64,000 bases of DNA from NCBI GenBank assembly GCA_964035545.1, contig OZ037767.1, positions 1,058,680-1,122,679 on the forward strand, read 5' to 3'. Positions within the stretch are counted from its first letter, which is position 1, and each line of letters begins with the position of its first letter. This document shows positions 1 to 12,193 of this stretch, one piece after another. The position numbers and the translations under genes are program-made. The DNA comes from Bugula neritina (taxonomy: Eukaryota > Bryozoa > Gymnolaemata > Cheilostomatida > Bugulidae). The notes beneath the pieces are model-generated. The model was given only the letters and a program-made list of their open reading frames with translations. It ran no database searches and was not told where the DNA came from.

Positions 1-30
1 GACAACTTTAAGTAAATACAGAACTCTCTT

Positions 31-828
31 ATGCCCATAACACACTACAGTCGAAACGCGACTGTGGCGGCCATTTTGGAGCTGCTTGCGCATGCCTTCA
101 ACGTCACGTCCTACTTTTTGCTGGTCACACTACAGTTCACTACGAACGATGAAAGCTAACTGTCTCTAGTCTCGCAGTAAACTTTTAAACCAATAGGAAT
201 GCCATAAACCAGTTTCTGCAGTATCCACAGTAACCAACAATTAATCTTAGCGCAATTTTTTGAGATTTACTAGCATAATTTAATAAGATTTTCTAGTTAT
301 TTTTATTCTAATTTACTAGCTTCAATTATTCAAAATTACTAGCTTTATTTAATGATATTACTTAGCTTTATTCAAGCTCATTCACTAGCCTAAAGAACTA
401 AATAGTTATAGTACGCTAATAAAATTCAACCAAATTAGAAAAACTAAATATGCAGATAAAATTTAGCAAAATTTATCTAATGAATACTTATTTTCATGAT
501 TTATTGAAACTTTCATACATAACTTCATCATAATTATTTTAAAAGTAAATTAATATAATTTTCGAAGAACCAAATCAAATAATAATGCTCGCTAGTAGCA
601 CGTGGAAAAAGTAAAAGCACTTAACCAATCAGGGTTTACCTGGCCAGTCAGTGATTGGCTGATCGCTCAACTTCAGCGATGACAGTTGAACATGTTGAAC
701 TTTCATCGCATCGCGAAAAACTGACAGTTGCGTTCAGAAATCAGACAGTTGTGACGTCAGAGAGGTCATCGCTTAGCCTCGAAAACGCGTTCAAGATGGC
801 CGTTTTGACTGTAGTGTGGCAGCCCCAT
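31..828. mobile_element. MITE-like element with imperfect terminal inverted repeats
   Basis: The two ends are related in inverted orientation. The left end carries CACACTACAGTCGAAACG followed by GGCCATTTTGGA; the reverse complement of the right end carries CACACTACAGTCAAAACG followed by GGCCATCTTGAA. A further inverted match sits inside (ACGATGAAAGCTAACT near 148 and, reversed, GCGATGAAAGTTCAAC near 690-710). The element is about 0.8 kb, has no ORF, and its ends are richer in CpG than the flanks. These traits fit a non-autonomous DNA transposon lying in an intron of RFT1. No clear target-site duplication was seen, so the exact limits are uncertain. Confidence 0.5.
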
Positions 829-964
829 TAAAACTGTTTGAAGTTGGCAAGTATTCAAACTAATACAACATTGCGTTGCTTATCGTACAAAGCATTGTCA
901 CAATTCCTCTCTAAATATTTATCATAAAGTCATGGTAGATTCTCTCTCATTAAGCAATACTTAC

Positions 965-2164
965 TCTAAATCTAACATATAGCAGTTTCTGTCCAATAAC
1001 ATATACTGGTTCACTGCACATTTCCAAGATGGCCGACAAACTAAAGCAGACGACTCCAACTTTATATGAGTAAACATATTCAATAGGAGGTGGTTCCAAG
1101 TGATATAACCAGATATATGATAGGACACAGGACACTATAGCTCCTACGATGGGCCTGTGAAAAGAATGCATAGTGAGACATACAATGAAAGGAGTAAAAA
1201 ACAGTGAATTTATAATTCAAATATAAGAAAAACACAACAATGAAAACAATATTGATTATGCAAAATGCTTTCAACTTAAATATATTAAAATGACTTTATA
1301 TATATTATATGTAACTTTATATAATATAGAAAGTATAAAAATAATACATTATATTATATACTGAATACTTTCAACAGGTAACTATAGCTTAACTCTTTGA
1401 AGAAAACTTTGCATTTTCAAATCAACTTCATCCCAAATGTTTACTGCAAAGTAACTAGCAAGAGCTTATCTTATATACAAAATTTTACCCCCAAAACTTT
1501 TTGTATCATTAACTTTTTTCTGTGAAGTTATATCATTAACTTACGAACACCAAGCTATATTCACAACTTCTTGGTAGGAGATTCGTTCTGGAGTTTTGGT
1601 TAGACAAGCTTTCCTGAAGGGTTCCCTGCCCACAAACAATATTGTGGAGTAGAGAAGTGTTAACCTGCAATAGTCATCAAAATGAGTCAGCGGTTATAGA
1701 CTGACATTAGACAAGTCACTTTTAAATTGCAGTATGAATTTGTTCATAAACAAAAGCAATGTTGTTTGTAGAAAAATGTTTATTTGATAAATAATGTTTT
1801 GCAAGGCTGAAATCAGGCTATAGAATACATAACATTAATCCAAACTCACCTAACATTTACAATGCCCAGAAGGTCCTTAGTTATATACCTCAAAAGGATT
1901 GCGTTGATTATAAAGGTTAGCACTCTGAACATAAGCTACAAGGATTCAAATACTGCATTTATTATTAAGAATAAATTGCATGTAACCATACAGTACATTT
2001 GCACATTATGCAACTGCATTGTGTGTATCACATAATAGCCTAACTACCTGAAGTACGATGTTATATGATGCAGCTCTAGCAACACTGGTCATCAAATCTT
2101 TATGTTTACTATCATTAGTATCTGTCGAGTGTAAATGCTTGTGATCATTGCTATCTGGTGCCAT
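965..2164 (-). CDS. RFT1: RFT1, ER lipid-linked oligosaccharide transport protein (5' part, partial)
   Basis: RFT1 is a multi-pass ER membrane protein of the MATE-like flippase superfamily, linked to handling of the Man5GlcNAc2-PP-dolichol precursor in N-glycosylation. Coding exons on the minus strand are 2164-2048, 1935-1850, 1664-1545 and 1154-965, and the phases (0, 2, 2, 0) join without a stop to give residues 1-171. The family is recognised from SVARAASYNIVLQ, then LRYITKDLLGIVNVRLTLLY, then FVGREPFRKACL, and from the segment around GVVCFSLSAILEMCSEPVYV, all in the order of the human protein (541 aa). The rest of the gene lies beyond the left edge. The ATG at 2164 is chosen because it is the last one before the conserved start. 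A splice acceptor at 2176 implies an upstream noncoding exon, so the promoter is probably shared with CFAP36. An ORF scan alone catches only two of the four exons. Confidence 0.92.
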
Positions 2165-2842
2165 ATCATCACCGGCTGAAATAAAAAATGGTAAATCATC
2201 ATTAAACATAAACTCGAACACTAGCAATAACATCCGTTTGCATTATTATTTAAATTACATTGATGAACAAACATTAATTGATTACTAGCAATAGAACATA
2301 TACTAATAAAAATACTGATATTCATTATGCAAATATCAACAGAGCTCGGGGGCCAAAGGTCATTCTGATTTACTCATCATGATTATGTTGAGCAAGACAC
2401 CATACCCAAGGGCCAAGATTCAAGTTGCCAAACATGTTGATTTTGCAATACTTTGTCAATTACATTATCGATTCGTAAACATATCAAAATGAATGCAACA
2501 TTGTAATACTAAATTTAAATTTATACTTTATATCATATTTAATATAATGTTAATCTGAATTAAAATAAAAATTGCCACCCAAATTGAAACTCAAATTGAA
2601 TACTTTAACTTTTAGACTTTGAGTTTGAATTTAATTTAGCATTCCAACATGTGAACAACAGCTATCAGTTATGTCGGTTCAAATAGAACAAAGTAACTAA
2701 ACAAACTTGTTTAAAATCAAGACTTTTTTAAAACGTTAGCCTAAGCAAGAAATGCGCACAGGAGATAACAATAATATTTCTGTTGCAATTCATTCATCAT
2801 TCACCCTTATCAATTAGTTCCTAACTTCTGAGTTGGAAAAAT

Positions 2843-2873
2843 CCAGTGTGGTATATTTAATATACCACACTGG
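2843..2873. repeat. 31-bp perfect palindrome between RFT1 and CFAP36
   Basis: Fifteen-base arms (CCAGTGTGGTATATT and its exact reverse complement) surround a single central T. The palindrome is also bracketed by a short direct repeat, GGAAAAATCC. It lies in the 0.9-kb space between the divergent starts of RFT1 and CFAP36, about 190 bp upstream of the CFAP36 ATG. It could be a symmetric protein-binding site or the relic of a small inverted-repeat element; the sequence does not decide. Confidence 0.85.
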
Positions 2874-3063
2874 AAAAATCCAAAGTGACAAAAGTACTCA
2901 CTTGAATCGTTGACAATATAAATAATAGACCTAAGTTCACCAAAGCAATTTTTTCGTATAACACGACGTGTTTAGCTTGGATTTAACCAAATAATTAATT
3001 GAGACGCGATTAAATCATATAATTATATGGGCGCGTACGTTGTTGTTTACATTAGATTCCATC

Positions 3064-6000
3064 ATGGCGAGGCAAAAAAGTGACTGGGTGTACGACGAAC
3101 TGTTAAGCTATGTGGGGAGTCCATTATTTCAGGCTCCTGTCATATCATTCATGGAATCGAATTGCTTGAGTATGCTTTTATTTGTGTACAATACCTAAAA
3201 CTGTTCATACTTTACCTAAGAATTACTAGTACTGGAAGTGAGGAAAACTCCCATTATCATTATGATAATCAGATTAACTGATAGTGATTATGATTATCGA
3301 TTTCATTATGATTCTTTATCTTAAACTTAGTCAATTATCATTCATGTTAATGTTTACATTTTGCTTTTGTGTTTTATATATGTTTGTAATTTTCGCAAAC
3401 ATTATTCTAATATAAATTTAAATATAGCTATTGATAAATGCGTTATTATTAATATTATAATTATTTTTCTCATGGTGATGGTTAGTTACTCACTCTCAGT
3501 GTGTTAGTATGTTTAGAATGTTAAAAAATTCAATCATTCAATCACAATGACAATGCTCATTAAATTGTAAATATTGTTTTATTTTAAAGATTATCACATT
3601 CACTGTAAGCGTAACAAAATATTTTTTATTATCAATTTTTATTGGCAGTTTAATTTTTGAATAAAAAACTGCCAATAAAAATCTTTGTCCCAAAAAAAAT
3701 CTTTGGAATAGTAAAATGATAATTGATATTACTAGTGATCTGAACATTTTTTTACTAATAAGTATGTCATCTTTTTATTTCAGAGTTACTGGAAGTTTTA
3801 AATTTTGTTTTAATTTATAAAAAGTTTTTGAATTAGTATTAAAGATCGAAAAGTGAATTTTATAGTATCTGATCATTATTATGTTGAACTTATACATTTA
3901 TTCTTATTCTTGGATTTTATTTCGTAGTATTTGATCCATCCCTAGAAGATTGTAAAGAATATCGAGAGCTTCATGGAGCTTATTGTGCTCTGGTGAGTTT
4001 TGTAACCTGATGACTTTTATGTTAGAAATGACACTTTTACTGACTCTGTTCCACTTCTTGCACATAAATTATTATATGCTGTACAGCTGTTGGTAGCAAT
4101 GTGCTTTGTGTCTAAAGCAATAAGCTTCTAGCTGTAACTCTGTGATCTTGAGTGAAACTTGCTTGAAATCTCTCATCACGTTATAGCCTTAAGATGACTC
4201 ATGGATTTGAGTGAAAAGTATTGTAGTTATTCTACTAAAAATTAATTTACTAATCAATAAATTTGATTGTAGCTATTTTGGTTGCTTTCAGTTGTTTTAC
4301 ATAGAATAACATATTTCATGTCTGACAGGTTACCGTTCTGTTAGACGCATTTAGACAAGACACCAAGCTCACCCATGACCAGGTGATCAAAGCTATGACT
4401 GAAATGAGTCGTAAAACTGAGTTGCGGGCCGTCTTTTCTGTAAGTCATGCACTTTCTTTGTACAGCGAAATTCTGATAAAATTTAGTTGTAAGTCAACAA
4501 ACTAGGAGCTTTTCATTCATTTTGAATTTTCTTGTAGCAAAGATTAAATTTATTCTAGGGTTTGTTTGAGCTCATCTTGGCCACAGAGAGTTTTACTTTG
4601 TTTTCTCGGCTGATGACTCAGAAGAATCTAGAACTGCAGCAGCAGGCCCTCTTATTGATTATGAAGCAGTACGGGCAGATACCAGAAGTCCTACAAACAG
4701 CTAAACCTGAGGCTGCCTCTCAGCCTAAAGCCTCCGGTATGTATTGGATTATGCATTGTGATTTATCATTAATCTATTATACTGGTGAGAAATTATACAC
4801 TCATTTGCACAGTGGGTATTGATGAGTCAATTATGAAAGGTTTTATGTTTATTCAAATGTCATTGTTAACTAGCACAAAGCATTATGGGTAAACTGTTAA
4901 CTAATTAGTTTAGTATCTGCTGACGATATTCTTCATTTTATCAGCAGCTGAAAACCAAACTCCAGCTGTGAAGGCGGTAAAGGAAGAAGATGCAGAAGTA
5001 CTTAATTCTGTAATTAGGTAAGACTTCCTTGTGATTAGTCAGCTAAGACTATAGAATGCATATGACAGCAACTTTACGCTGACTTCATGTCAGTACAATA
5101 GTCACACTGCAGAGGCAAAGCTAATGGCACAATTTTAATTCAATTTTGAAATAATATTTTGCAACAATTTTTATACAATTTTGATTTTTCACTTATTTGA
5201 ATTTTCAAAATAAAAGTGAGTTTTATTTCAGATCAACTGAAAAGAGTGCCGCAGCAAAACCTACCAAAGAAGATGAAGAAATGAAGAAAGTGGCTGTTGC
5301 AGAAGCAGCACTTATAAAGGCAGAGTCGAATAAAGAGCAGCAAAAACTGGAGCAGGTGAATAGCCGTCAGTCTGTAACATGGTTCACTCTACACTAACTT
5401 ATGCACTTAGATGCTATTCATGACTCATCCTGAATTATAATGACTTTTATTCAATATGAAATATATTTTAGTTTTCAAGTTAGCTCAGCAAAATAAAGTG
5501 AAATACATTCTCTTGCTTGAATACACAGAACTTAACTAAAATATAGTAAAGTATAAGCAGTACTATAGTTGCTTTTTATTTAAATTTAGTCATTTGAAAT
5601 GAATATTTGAAAAGTAGATGTACTGCTTATTGAACTTTAGGCTATGAAGGATTTGATGTTAGACAAGCAGCCATCTGAAGAGTCAAAAGTGACTAAACAC
5701 TCAGTTCCTGTGACTAAACCGGCTCTACCACGGTTGACCAATCACGCTGCAGCTCTACCCACTCCGACCCAGTCTCAAAAACCACCAGTTAAGGTAGTTA
5801 CCTGAAATAGAATGTTTTCATATTGCGTTTAGATTTTTTCAGCAAAATCAGAAAATCTGCAGTATTCTGATTTAAAATAAATACTTCATCAACAATTATG
5901 AGTTGGAAGGAAGTTCTTATAGCAGAATACTTATCTTAATTTTACAAAAGTTTCTGTATTGCAGTTTCTAGTTGTTATTGCTAGTTATTGCTCTATCTTT

Positions 6001-7724
6001 AGTGTAGTTGATGTCATCGCAGGTAAATTTCATAATGTGCAGGTAACTAAGACTGCACCAGTAGGAGACGGTGATGCCGCATCTCTGTGGATAGCCGAGG
6101 CTAAGGCAGAGAATGACCATGAGACGGTGACAGCAGTTCAAACGGCAGCGGTATGTGTAGCTTTATTTGATGTGTATTATAGTGTGCTAGTGTGTGTATT
6201 ATCACTATATGATTGTATTATAGTGTGCTAGTGTGTATATTAGCACTATTTGATGTGTATTATAGTGTGCTAGTGTGTGTATTATCACTATATGATTGTA
6301 TTATAGTGTACTAGTGTGTGTATATTATTACTATATGGTTGTATTATAGTGTACTAGTGTGTATATTAGCACTATTTGATGTGTATTATAGTGTGCTAGT
6401 GTGTATATTAACACTATATGATTGTATTATAGTGTACTAGTGTGTATATTATTACTATATGATTGTATTATAGTGTACTAGTGTGTATATTATTACTATA
6501 TGATTGTATTATAGTGTACTAGTGTGTATATTATTACTATATGATTGTATTATAGTGTACTAGTGTGTGTATTAGCACTATATGATTGTATTATAGTGTA
6601 CTAGTGTGTATATTATTACTATATGGTTGTATTATAGTGTACTAGTGTGTATATTAGCACTATTTGATGTGTATTATAGTGTGCTAGTGTGTATATTAAC
6701 ACTATATGATTGTATTATAGTGTACTAGTGTGTATATTATTACTATATGATTGTATTATAGTGTACTAGTGTGTATATTATTACTATATGATTGTGATAC
6801 AATATGCTGTTATTTGTTATAAAGGCTACGTTTTCTCAAATGCCGGCTGACGAATTGCAGAAGCGGCAAAAATACCTCCAAGAACAAAGACAAAAATTAA
6901 CTGCAATGAAACAGAAGGTAAACCATTGGCTGTTTCTGTATTAGGAGTTGTCTAATTTCTCATAAATGTTCTCAAAACAGGTTAACAGCTTAAATAAATT
7001 ATTTAGTTTTTTTTTAGAAAATCCAGGATTGTCATGTGTTATTGGTATTTTAAAATAACAATAATTAGAGTATAGAGTTTATGAGTTGATTAGAGTGTTT
7101 GTATTTCACAGGACAATTTTGTGCTCAACTTTTGAACTGTAAAGATAGATAGTTATTATTTTCAGGAAAGAGAAAAGCAGTTGGAAACATACGAGAAGAC
7201 AACTACCAGTAGACCAAAATCTGCAAGAGTAGCTCGCTCAGCCCTTAGTCGGGCTCCAGAGTCAATGCCCGCTGAGTCTGACGAAAAGAAAAAAGAGCTA
7301 GACATGCGAAAGGCAATTGCAAACCGTCTGAAAGCAGAAGTTCTCGGTAAATTTTAGCCCGGCTTTGCCTGTATATAGTATAGGAGCTTTGTTGAAGGAG
7401 TTAGTCTGTGATATAAATACACCTGATGCTTTAAAAGCTGATGTTTGATTTAGAGTATTGAAACTGATTTAGCTTTAGTTCTAATGCTTTGCGATGTGAT
7501 TAGTCAAATATTCTTGTCTAAAAGTCTCCAGAGAGACAATTTCCAACTTGTGTTGATATCTTCAACTAAGTCACTTACTGATGTAAAAAACTCTCAAATG
7601 TAAATTCCTAATCGTCTTTCACAACAATGCAGCAAGCTGCATTGTATACATAAGAAATAGAATAGGAAGTTAAATTATAATAATTTTGGTTTTATCTTTA
7701 TTTTCAGAAACTCGCCGATTTTAA
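3064..7724 (+). CDS. CFAP36: CFAP36 (CCDC104), BART-domain ciliary protein
   Basis: CFAP36 is a cilia- and flagella-associated protein whose N-terminal BART-like domain binds the small GTPase ARL3 in mammals. Exons: 3064-3169, 3928-3992, 4329-4439, 4559-4736, 4945-5017, 5232-5355, 5641-5793, 6043-6150, 6825-6917, 7166-7346, 7708-7724. All phases match and the product is 402 aa (human 342). The BART part spans about residues 1-120: it starts MARQKSDWVYDELLSYVGSP and includes LFELILATESFTLFSRLMTQ then KNLELQQQALLLI, matching the human [20 protein letters not shown]. The tail is charged and coiled-coil-like, with ELQKRQKYLQEQRQKLTAMK resembling the human RQREHYLKQKRDKLMSM stretch. The start ATG opens the first BART helix. 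Exon 11 encodes only the last five residues. Exon 8 is followed directly by a 41-bp minisatellite. Confidence is slightly lower for exon 8, which has no clear human counterpart. Confidence 0.93.
3636..3681. repeat. Inverted repeat in CFAP36 intron 1
   Basis: Two perfect 16-base arms, TTTTTATTGGCAGTTT (3636-3651) and AAACTGCCAATAAAAA (3666-3681), enclose 14 AT-rich bases. The intron RNA could fold into a stable hairpin. It may be a relic of a tiny inverted-repeat element. Confidence 0.8.
6151..6795. repeat. 41-bp minisatellite in CFAP36 intron 8
   Basis: About 15-16 copies of a 41-bp AT-rich unit containing TATTATAGTGTACTAGTGTG, with variants such as GTGCTAG for GTACTAG. The array starts within a few bases of the exon 8 donor (GCG|gtatgt) and stops about 30 bp before the exon 9 acceptor, so it fills nearly the whole intron. 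Confidence 0.9.
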
Positions 7725-9783
7725 ATAGAAACTTTTGATTTTCATTGTAAGTTCGATCTAGGCTATTTTTCTATTTATTTCTTGTGCCCCATACTTTCTA
7801 TTAGTTATTTATTTATTGTTTTACACACACAGTATTTAGTTGGCATTGATTATGTACACTCTGTATGACTAGTGTTTACTCGTCATCTGTATTGTCATTT
7901 CGCTAATCATTATATGTGTATAATGTCTCATCCATGTTGCAATATGGCTGTCCAATATATACTTGTAATGAACCAGCCATGTTCCAATATGGCAATTCTA
8001 TTTTCTAGCATTTCATTGTGCTTCTCTTTTCTTTGCTGATCTCTGTTTATTGTGTTGTCACCATTCTGTCCATCTTAACTTACAACTTGTCTGTCTGGCA
8101 ATGCTGGACCAAGAAATTTTATCTTATGTTCACAAAATATTATAGTTTATATTTTTATTTGAGTAATGTATTGTAATTAATTTATAATTTCCTCTCAAAA
8201 GATTTTTTTTACTACTGCTTCTCACTTTAAAATAAAATCAACAATATTTTGACACTTGAATAACATGACTAGTTTTAATTATATGGTTTCATTTATAATA
8301 AAGCTATAATTTCTCGTGAGCAGAAATCATTTTGACATGCAAATTGATATCATCAGCAGACTTTCATAAGTGACATGCTTTTATTGCCATGTCCATTTCC
8401 ACAAATCAATAATTAGCATTTTAAACATAACACTAGTAAGTTTATTTTATAAAGCTGACTGAGTCATTATTATGCAACATTATCAAAGGCTTCACGACTG
8501 TGCACTGGACAGATGTTGTCCCCTTCCATGATACACTAGAGCTGAGTTGATTGTGAAATGATTGAAATAAGCGGTAGTGAACATTTCAGTATAGCATTCC
8601 AGCAGCTATACTAGTATTATAGGGCAGAGGGATTGGAAGACGAAGTCTATGTTATGCATGACTTGAATAGTGAAAATAGATTGATGTTCCATTATTAAAT
8701 AGCTCCTTGAAATTGGCTCCTTGAAGCTTATGGTTTCAATAATATAAACATTTTCCACATCAAATGGGAACTTATCTCATTACAGGCTAATCATTTTGAA
8801 CTTAAACTGGTTTTAAAAAATGCTATACACAACTAGAATCTGATGTTAGCACAGTGTTTAACGTCCCTCCTATGGGACTCAATTCACTAACATCTATTCA
8901 CAATTTCCTGTCAATCAGAAAAGTTATATTGATTTTAATTCTCTTTTATGGAGCACTGATTACCCTTCATCAGCATAGAGTTTTGGAGTTGAAGAACACA
9001 ATCACGTGACACACATCTATCACGTGACACACATCTATCACGTGACACACATCTATCACGTGACACACATCTATCACGTGACACACATCTATCACGTGAC
9101 ACACATCTATCACGTGACACACATCTACTCCAAATAATCCTAATAATGTTATCAACAGGTTTGTCTGTCATTTGTTGTACAAGTGTATGCGGCTTCAACT
9201 GATTTATAAACATATTATTTGAGCTAAATAGTTATATGCAAATCCACCTGTCTTGTTGAACATCGTCTCAAAAATATATGCATGCAATAAAGAATTGCAG
9301 CAATGAAATTGACTTTCAGAAGAGAATTTACAACAAATGATGACACAAGCTGCATCTAAAACTCTTGAACCACATAACATGAAAGTTGTCTAACCAAAAA
9401 AATTTTCCATATTCCTCTTAGATTTAAGATCAATAAATCAATATTTTATTTAAAGTTTTGTTTGCGTATTGTCTTTAAGAACTCTGAAGGACTGAGATTA
9501 GAGGAAGAGTTGGAATATACTACATAATTTTAACAATTAGCTGTAGCTACAGCTCATTGATGTTTGAGGCAATCGACAACCACAAACATCGATTTCTCGT
9601 GTCATAAAAGTCTAGAAGAATTAAAGAATACATGTTGAAATCATATTTCCTGTGTGCACAGCAAAGGCCTAATGTATAAAATTATTTTCATTACTTTCGA
9701 AAGCTGTGTATATATGAAAGCTATTAGTTATAGTGCTGCCGCCGTGCTAACAGTATAACTGCTGCTGCTTACTTAAAGTTAAA
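7725..9783. other. CFAP36 3' region and intergenic DNA
   Basis: No further coding exon was found. Candidate polyadenylation signals AATAAA occur at 8231 and 8297. The stretch also holds the 18-bp tandem repeat listed separately. Confidence 0.6.
9003..9126. repeat. 18-bp tandem repeat containing CACGTG
   Basis: About seven near-identical copies of CACGTGACACACATCTAT. Because 18 is a multiple of 3, the minus strand reads open in two frames with repeated CVSRDR and CHVIDV peptides; these are artefacts. Each copy contains the palindromic E-box CACGTG. Confidence 0.93.
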
Positions 9784-10590
9784 ATGAGAACTGAAGAGCC
9801 GTGGTTAAACACCATCCCCCCAGTATATGGAGTGGCAATAGGTAAGTGGAACTTAGTCTATCATAAAGTCTGTAGGTTGCATGTGTTGCTCTGGGAGGGT
9901 ATAATTTCTTGAGTTTCTAAAATTTATTATTTTATTGTAAATGTTGATGGAAAATATGGGATAATTGCTTGTAAGTTGTCACATGTAAAGTTGCTAGAGT
10001 TGTTTATGTGGGAGTTATCTCCCTTGATTTGAAATTATGACTGAACATGCACATTTTGGAAACTACAAGAGAGTGAGGTTTTAGGTACTTAGAGTGTCAA
10101 GTTTGTAATACCTCAAAAATTGTGGGACAGAAAAACAAACTTCTGGTTTTACATGACTAAAAATTAGAGCTCGATGAATGCTAGTGATGGTTAGAACCCA
10201 TTGCGCTCAGCTCAAACGGTCAAACTGTCACAAGAAAGTACTTGAGTTAGGATACTATTCAAACCAAAATAACTTTGACCTTATTAAATTATTTTAGGTG
10301 CGGGATCTTTCACAGTAGCAGTGGTGCTGATTTGCATCGTCTATCACTGCTGCTGTAGACCTGGCAAGCGGAAAGTTGAACAAGCAAAAGAGGACAACTC
10401 TATGGACAGCAAGACTTCACAAACATTGAGCTCTTCGGCTGTTAGTGTTATCTCAGATGATGCAACACAAACCCTTCAAAAGTTTAGATATGTTAGTGAT
10501 GATAAACAGCTAGCGACCAATCAAGTGCGCCGACAGAACTTCTCAACCAATCAGCTACGTCGACAGAACTCTATCACTTCTAATGAATAA
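9784..10590 (+). CDS. Small single-pass membrane protein with juxtamembrane CCC cluster (copy 1)
   Basis: I do not recognise this family. Two exons, 9784-9841 and 10298-10590, join in phase 1 to give 116 aa. The product starts MRTEEPWLNTIPPVYGVAIG and has no separate signal peptide. One membrane segment (about residues 20-40, GAGSFTVAVVLICIVYH) is followed at once by CCCRPGKRK, a pattern usual for palmitoylated cysteines next to positive-inside residues, so the C-terminal tail is probably cytoplasmic. The tail is Ser/Thr/Gln-rich and ends with a doubled RRQN motif (QVRRQNFSTNQ and QLRRQNSITSNE). A second gene downstream (13169-15987) has the same PP[V/I]YG motif, membrane segment, CCC and intron phase, which supports the model. 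A polyadenylation signal lies 15 bases after the stop. Function unknown. Confidence 0.72.
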
Positions 10591-10605
10591 GAAACAGTTG
10601 TTAGC

Positions 10606-10611
10606 AATAAA
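10606..10611 (+). terminator. Polyadenylation signal AATAAA of copy-1 membrane protein
   Basis: AATAAA lies only 15 bases after the TAA stop at 10588-10590. A second AATAAA lies at 10640-10645. Confidence 0.6.
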
Positions 10612-10882
10612 ATTCTTTATTTATATTGGAAAGAACTGAAATAAACTCGTATAGCTAAGTAAATTATACTTTTGATTTGAAATTATTTCCAAAGTCTTTG
10701 GATTAGCTGAGCTAGAACCATAATTACGAAAGTCATTCGAATATTATATAAAAAACTACAAAACTAACCCTGTTGGTGATTTGTGCAAACTTAAGTGCTG
10801 TTTGCTGTTGAATTAAAGTGTGTTTTAAGTTATTGTATGTTTAAATATTTCCAAAGTTTATATGAAATGAATTATAATAAAA

Positions 10883-10965
10883 CATACACGCACACACACT
10901 TACACACTTACACACTTACACACGCACACACGCACACTTACACACTTACACACGCACACACATAC
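10883..10965. repeat. CA-rich microsatellite
   Basis: Imperfect run of CACACG, CACACA and CTTACA blocks. Confidence 0.9.
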
Positions 10966-10971
10966 GTGTTG

Positions 10972-11378
10972 TAATAATCAATAGCAATAAACACTTGAAG
11001 CACTTCAAAAACTATATTTGCTATAAAATAAAGGCAGCCATTTTGTATCCACACATATTTGTGTCGGGTACGGCACATAGTACGGCTATAGCTGCATGAT
11101 CATTTATTTCAGCTCAAGAAATACTCAACTCAGATCTGGTGAGTTATACTTGAATCAACTGACATCTACAAATTAGGAACTAAAATAGATATGTAGTAAA
11201 ATTGTGAAAGTTTTCTCTTTTTGAAGAGCATAAAAAGTTATAGAGATTATAGGTGGAAATCTATCTAGAACTTGTTACATTACTAAACTGTATGATTCTA
11301 GAACACAGTGTAAGTGTTTTTGTAGTTTTTGATGGTCAATAATATAGTATGTAGTTTATGATAGATTCTACAGATTTT
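10972..11378. other. Intergenic DNA with a possible micro-exon
   Basis: Mostly featureless. A short segment, 11113-11138, is flanked by a good acceptor (tttatttcag) and a good donor (gtgagt). It might be a noncoding 5' exon of the downstream membrane-protein gene, but nothing else supports it. Confidence 0.25.
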
Positions 11379-11884
11379 ACCATGGTACAGTAGCTATTGC
11401 CATGGTACAGTAGTTATTGCCATGGTACAGAAGCTATTGCCATGGTACAGTAGCTATTGCCATGGTACAGTAGCTATTACCATGGTACAGAAGCTATTGC
11501 CATGGTACAGTAGCTATTGCCATGGTACAGAAGCTATTGCCATAGTACAGTAGCTATTGCCATGGCACAGTAGCTATTACCATGGCACAGCAGCTATTGC
11601 CATGGTACAGAAGCTATTGCCATAGTACAGTAGCTATTGCCATGGTACAGAAGCTATTGCCATAGTACAGTAGCTATTACCATGGTACAGTAGCTATTAC
11701 CATGGCACAGTAGCTATTGCCATGGTACAGTAGCTATTACCATGGCACAGTAGCTATTACCATGGCACAGTAGCTATTACCAAGGTACAGTAGCTATTAC
11801 CATGGCACAGTAGCTATTTCCATGGCACAGTAGCTATTACCATAGTACAGTAGCTATTACCATGGCACAGTAGCTATTGCCATG
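11379..11884. repeat. 20-bp minisatellite
   Basis: About 25 copies of CATGGTACAGTAGCTATTGC with single-base variants (GCACAG, ATAGTACAG, ATTAC). The variants are interspersed rather than blocked, as expected from repeated local duplication. Each full unit contains the palindrome CCATGG across the unit junction. Confidence 0.95.
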
Positions 11885-12180
11885 GTTGTTGTTACCACAC
11901 AGTCTCATTCTATTCAGGCACATTGGGTAAATTATAGCCACAGAATTATTTCACAGTTTTAACAAAAGAAGCATATTTTCTTTAGCATTGTAAAGGTTAT
12001 TGCTATCACAACATATAAAGTATCAATATTGATTGAAAGTGGAGAGATTTACACTGATGAGATTTGCAAACGATGATTAATTCATTATTGATTGATTGTC
12101 ACCATAATAATGTATTATATTTGTTTATTGACTGAGAATAATGAAGCCTGAGATATCGATAACACGATTTATTATGTAGA

Positions 12181-12193
12181 GGGGGGGGGGGGG
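12181..12193 (+). repeat. Poly-G run
   Basis: Thirteen consecutive G. Similar runs on the plus strand occur at about 16772-16784, 30441-30451 and 39100-39114. Confidence 0.95.

Noticed and set aside
2176..3063. RFX X-box in front of CFAP36 (and in front of HYLS1)
   Set aside because: No sequence close enough to the X-box consensus was seen; a matrix scan would be needed to exclude it.
8935..9213. Minus-strand ORFs with CVSRDR and CHVIDV repeats
   Set aside because: They come from seven copies of an 18-bp repeat, with no gene structure around them.
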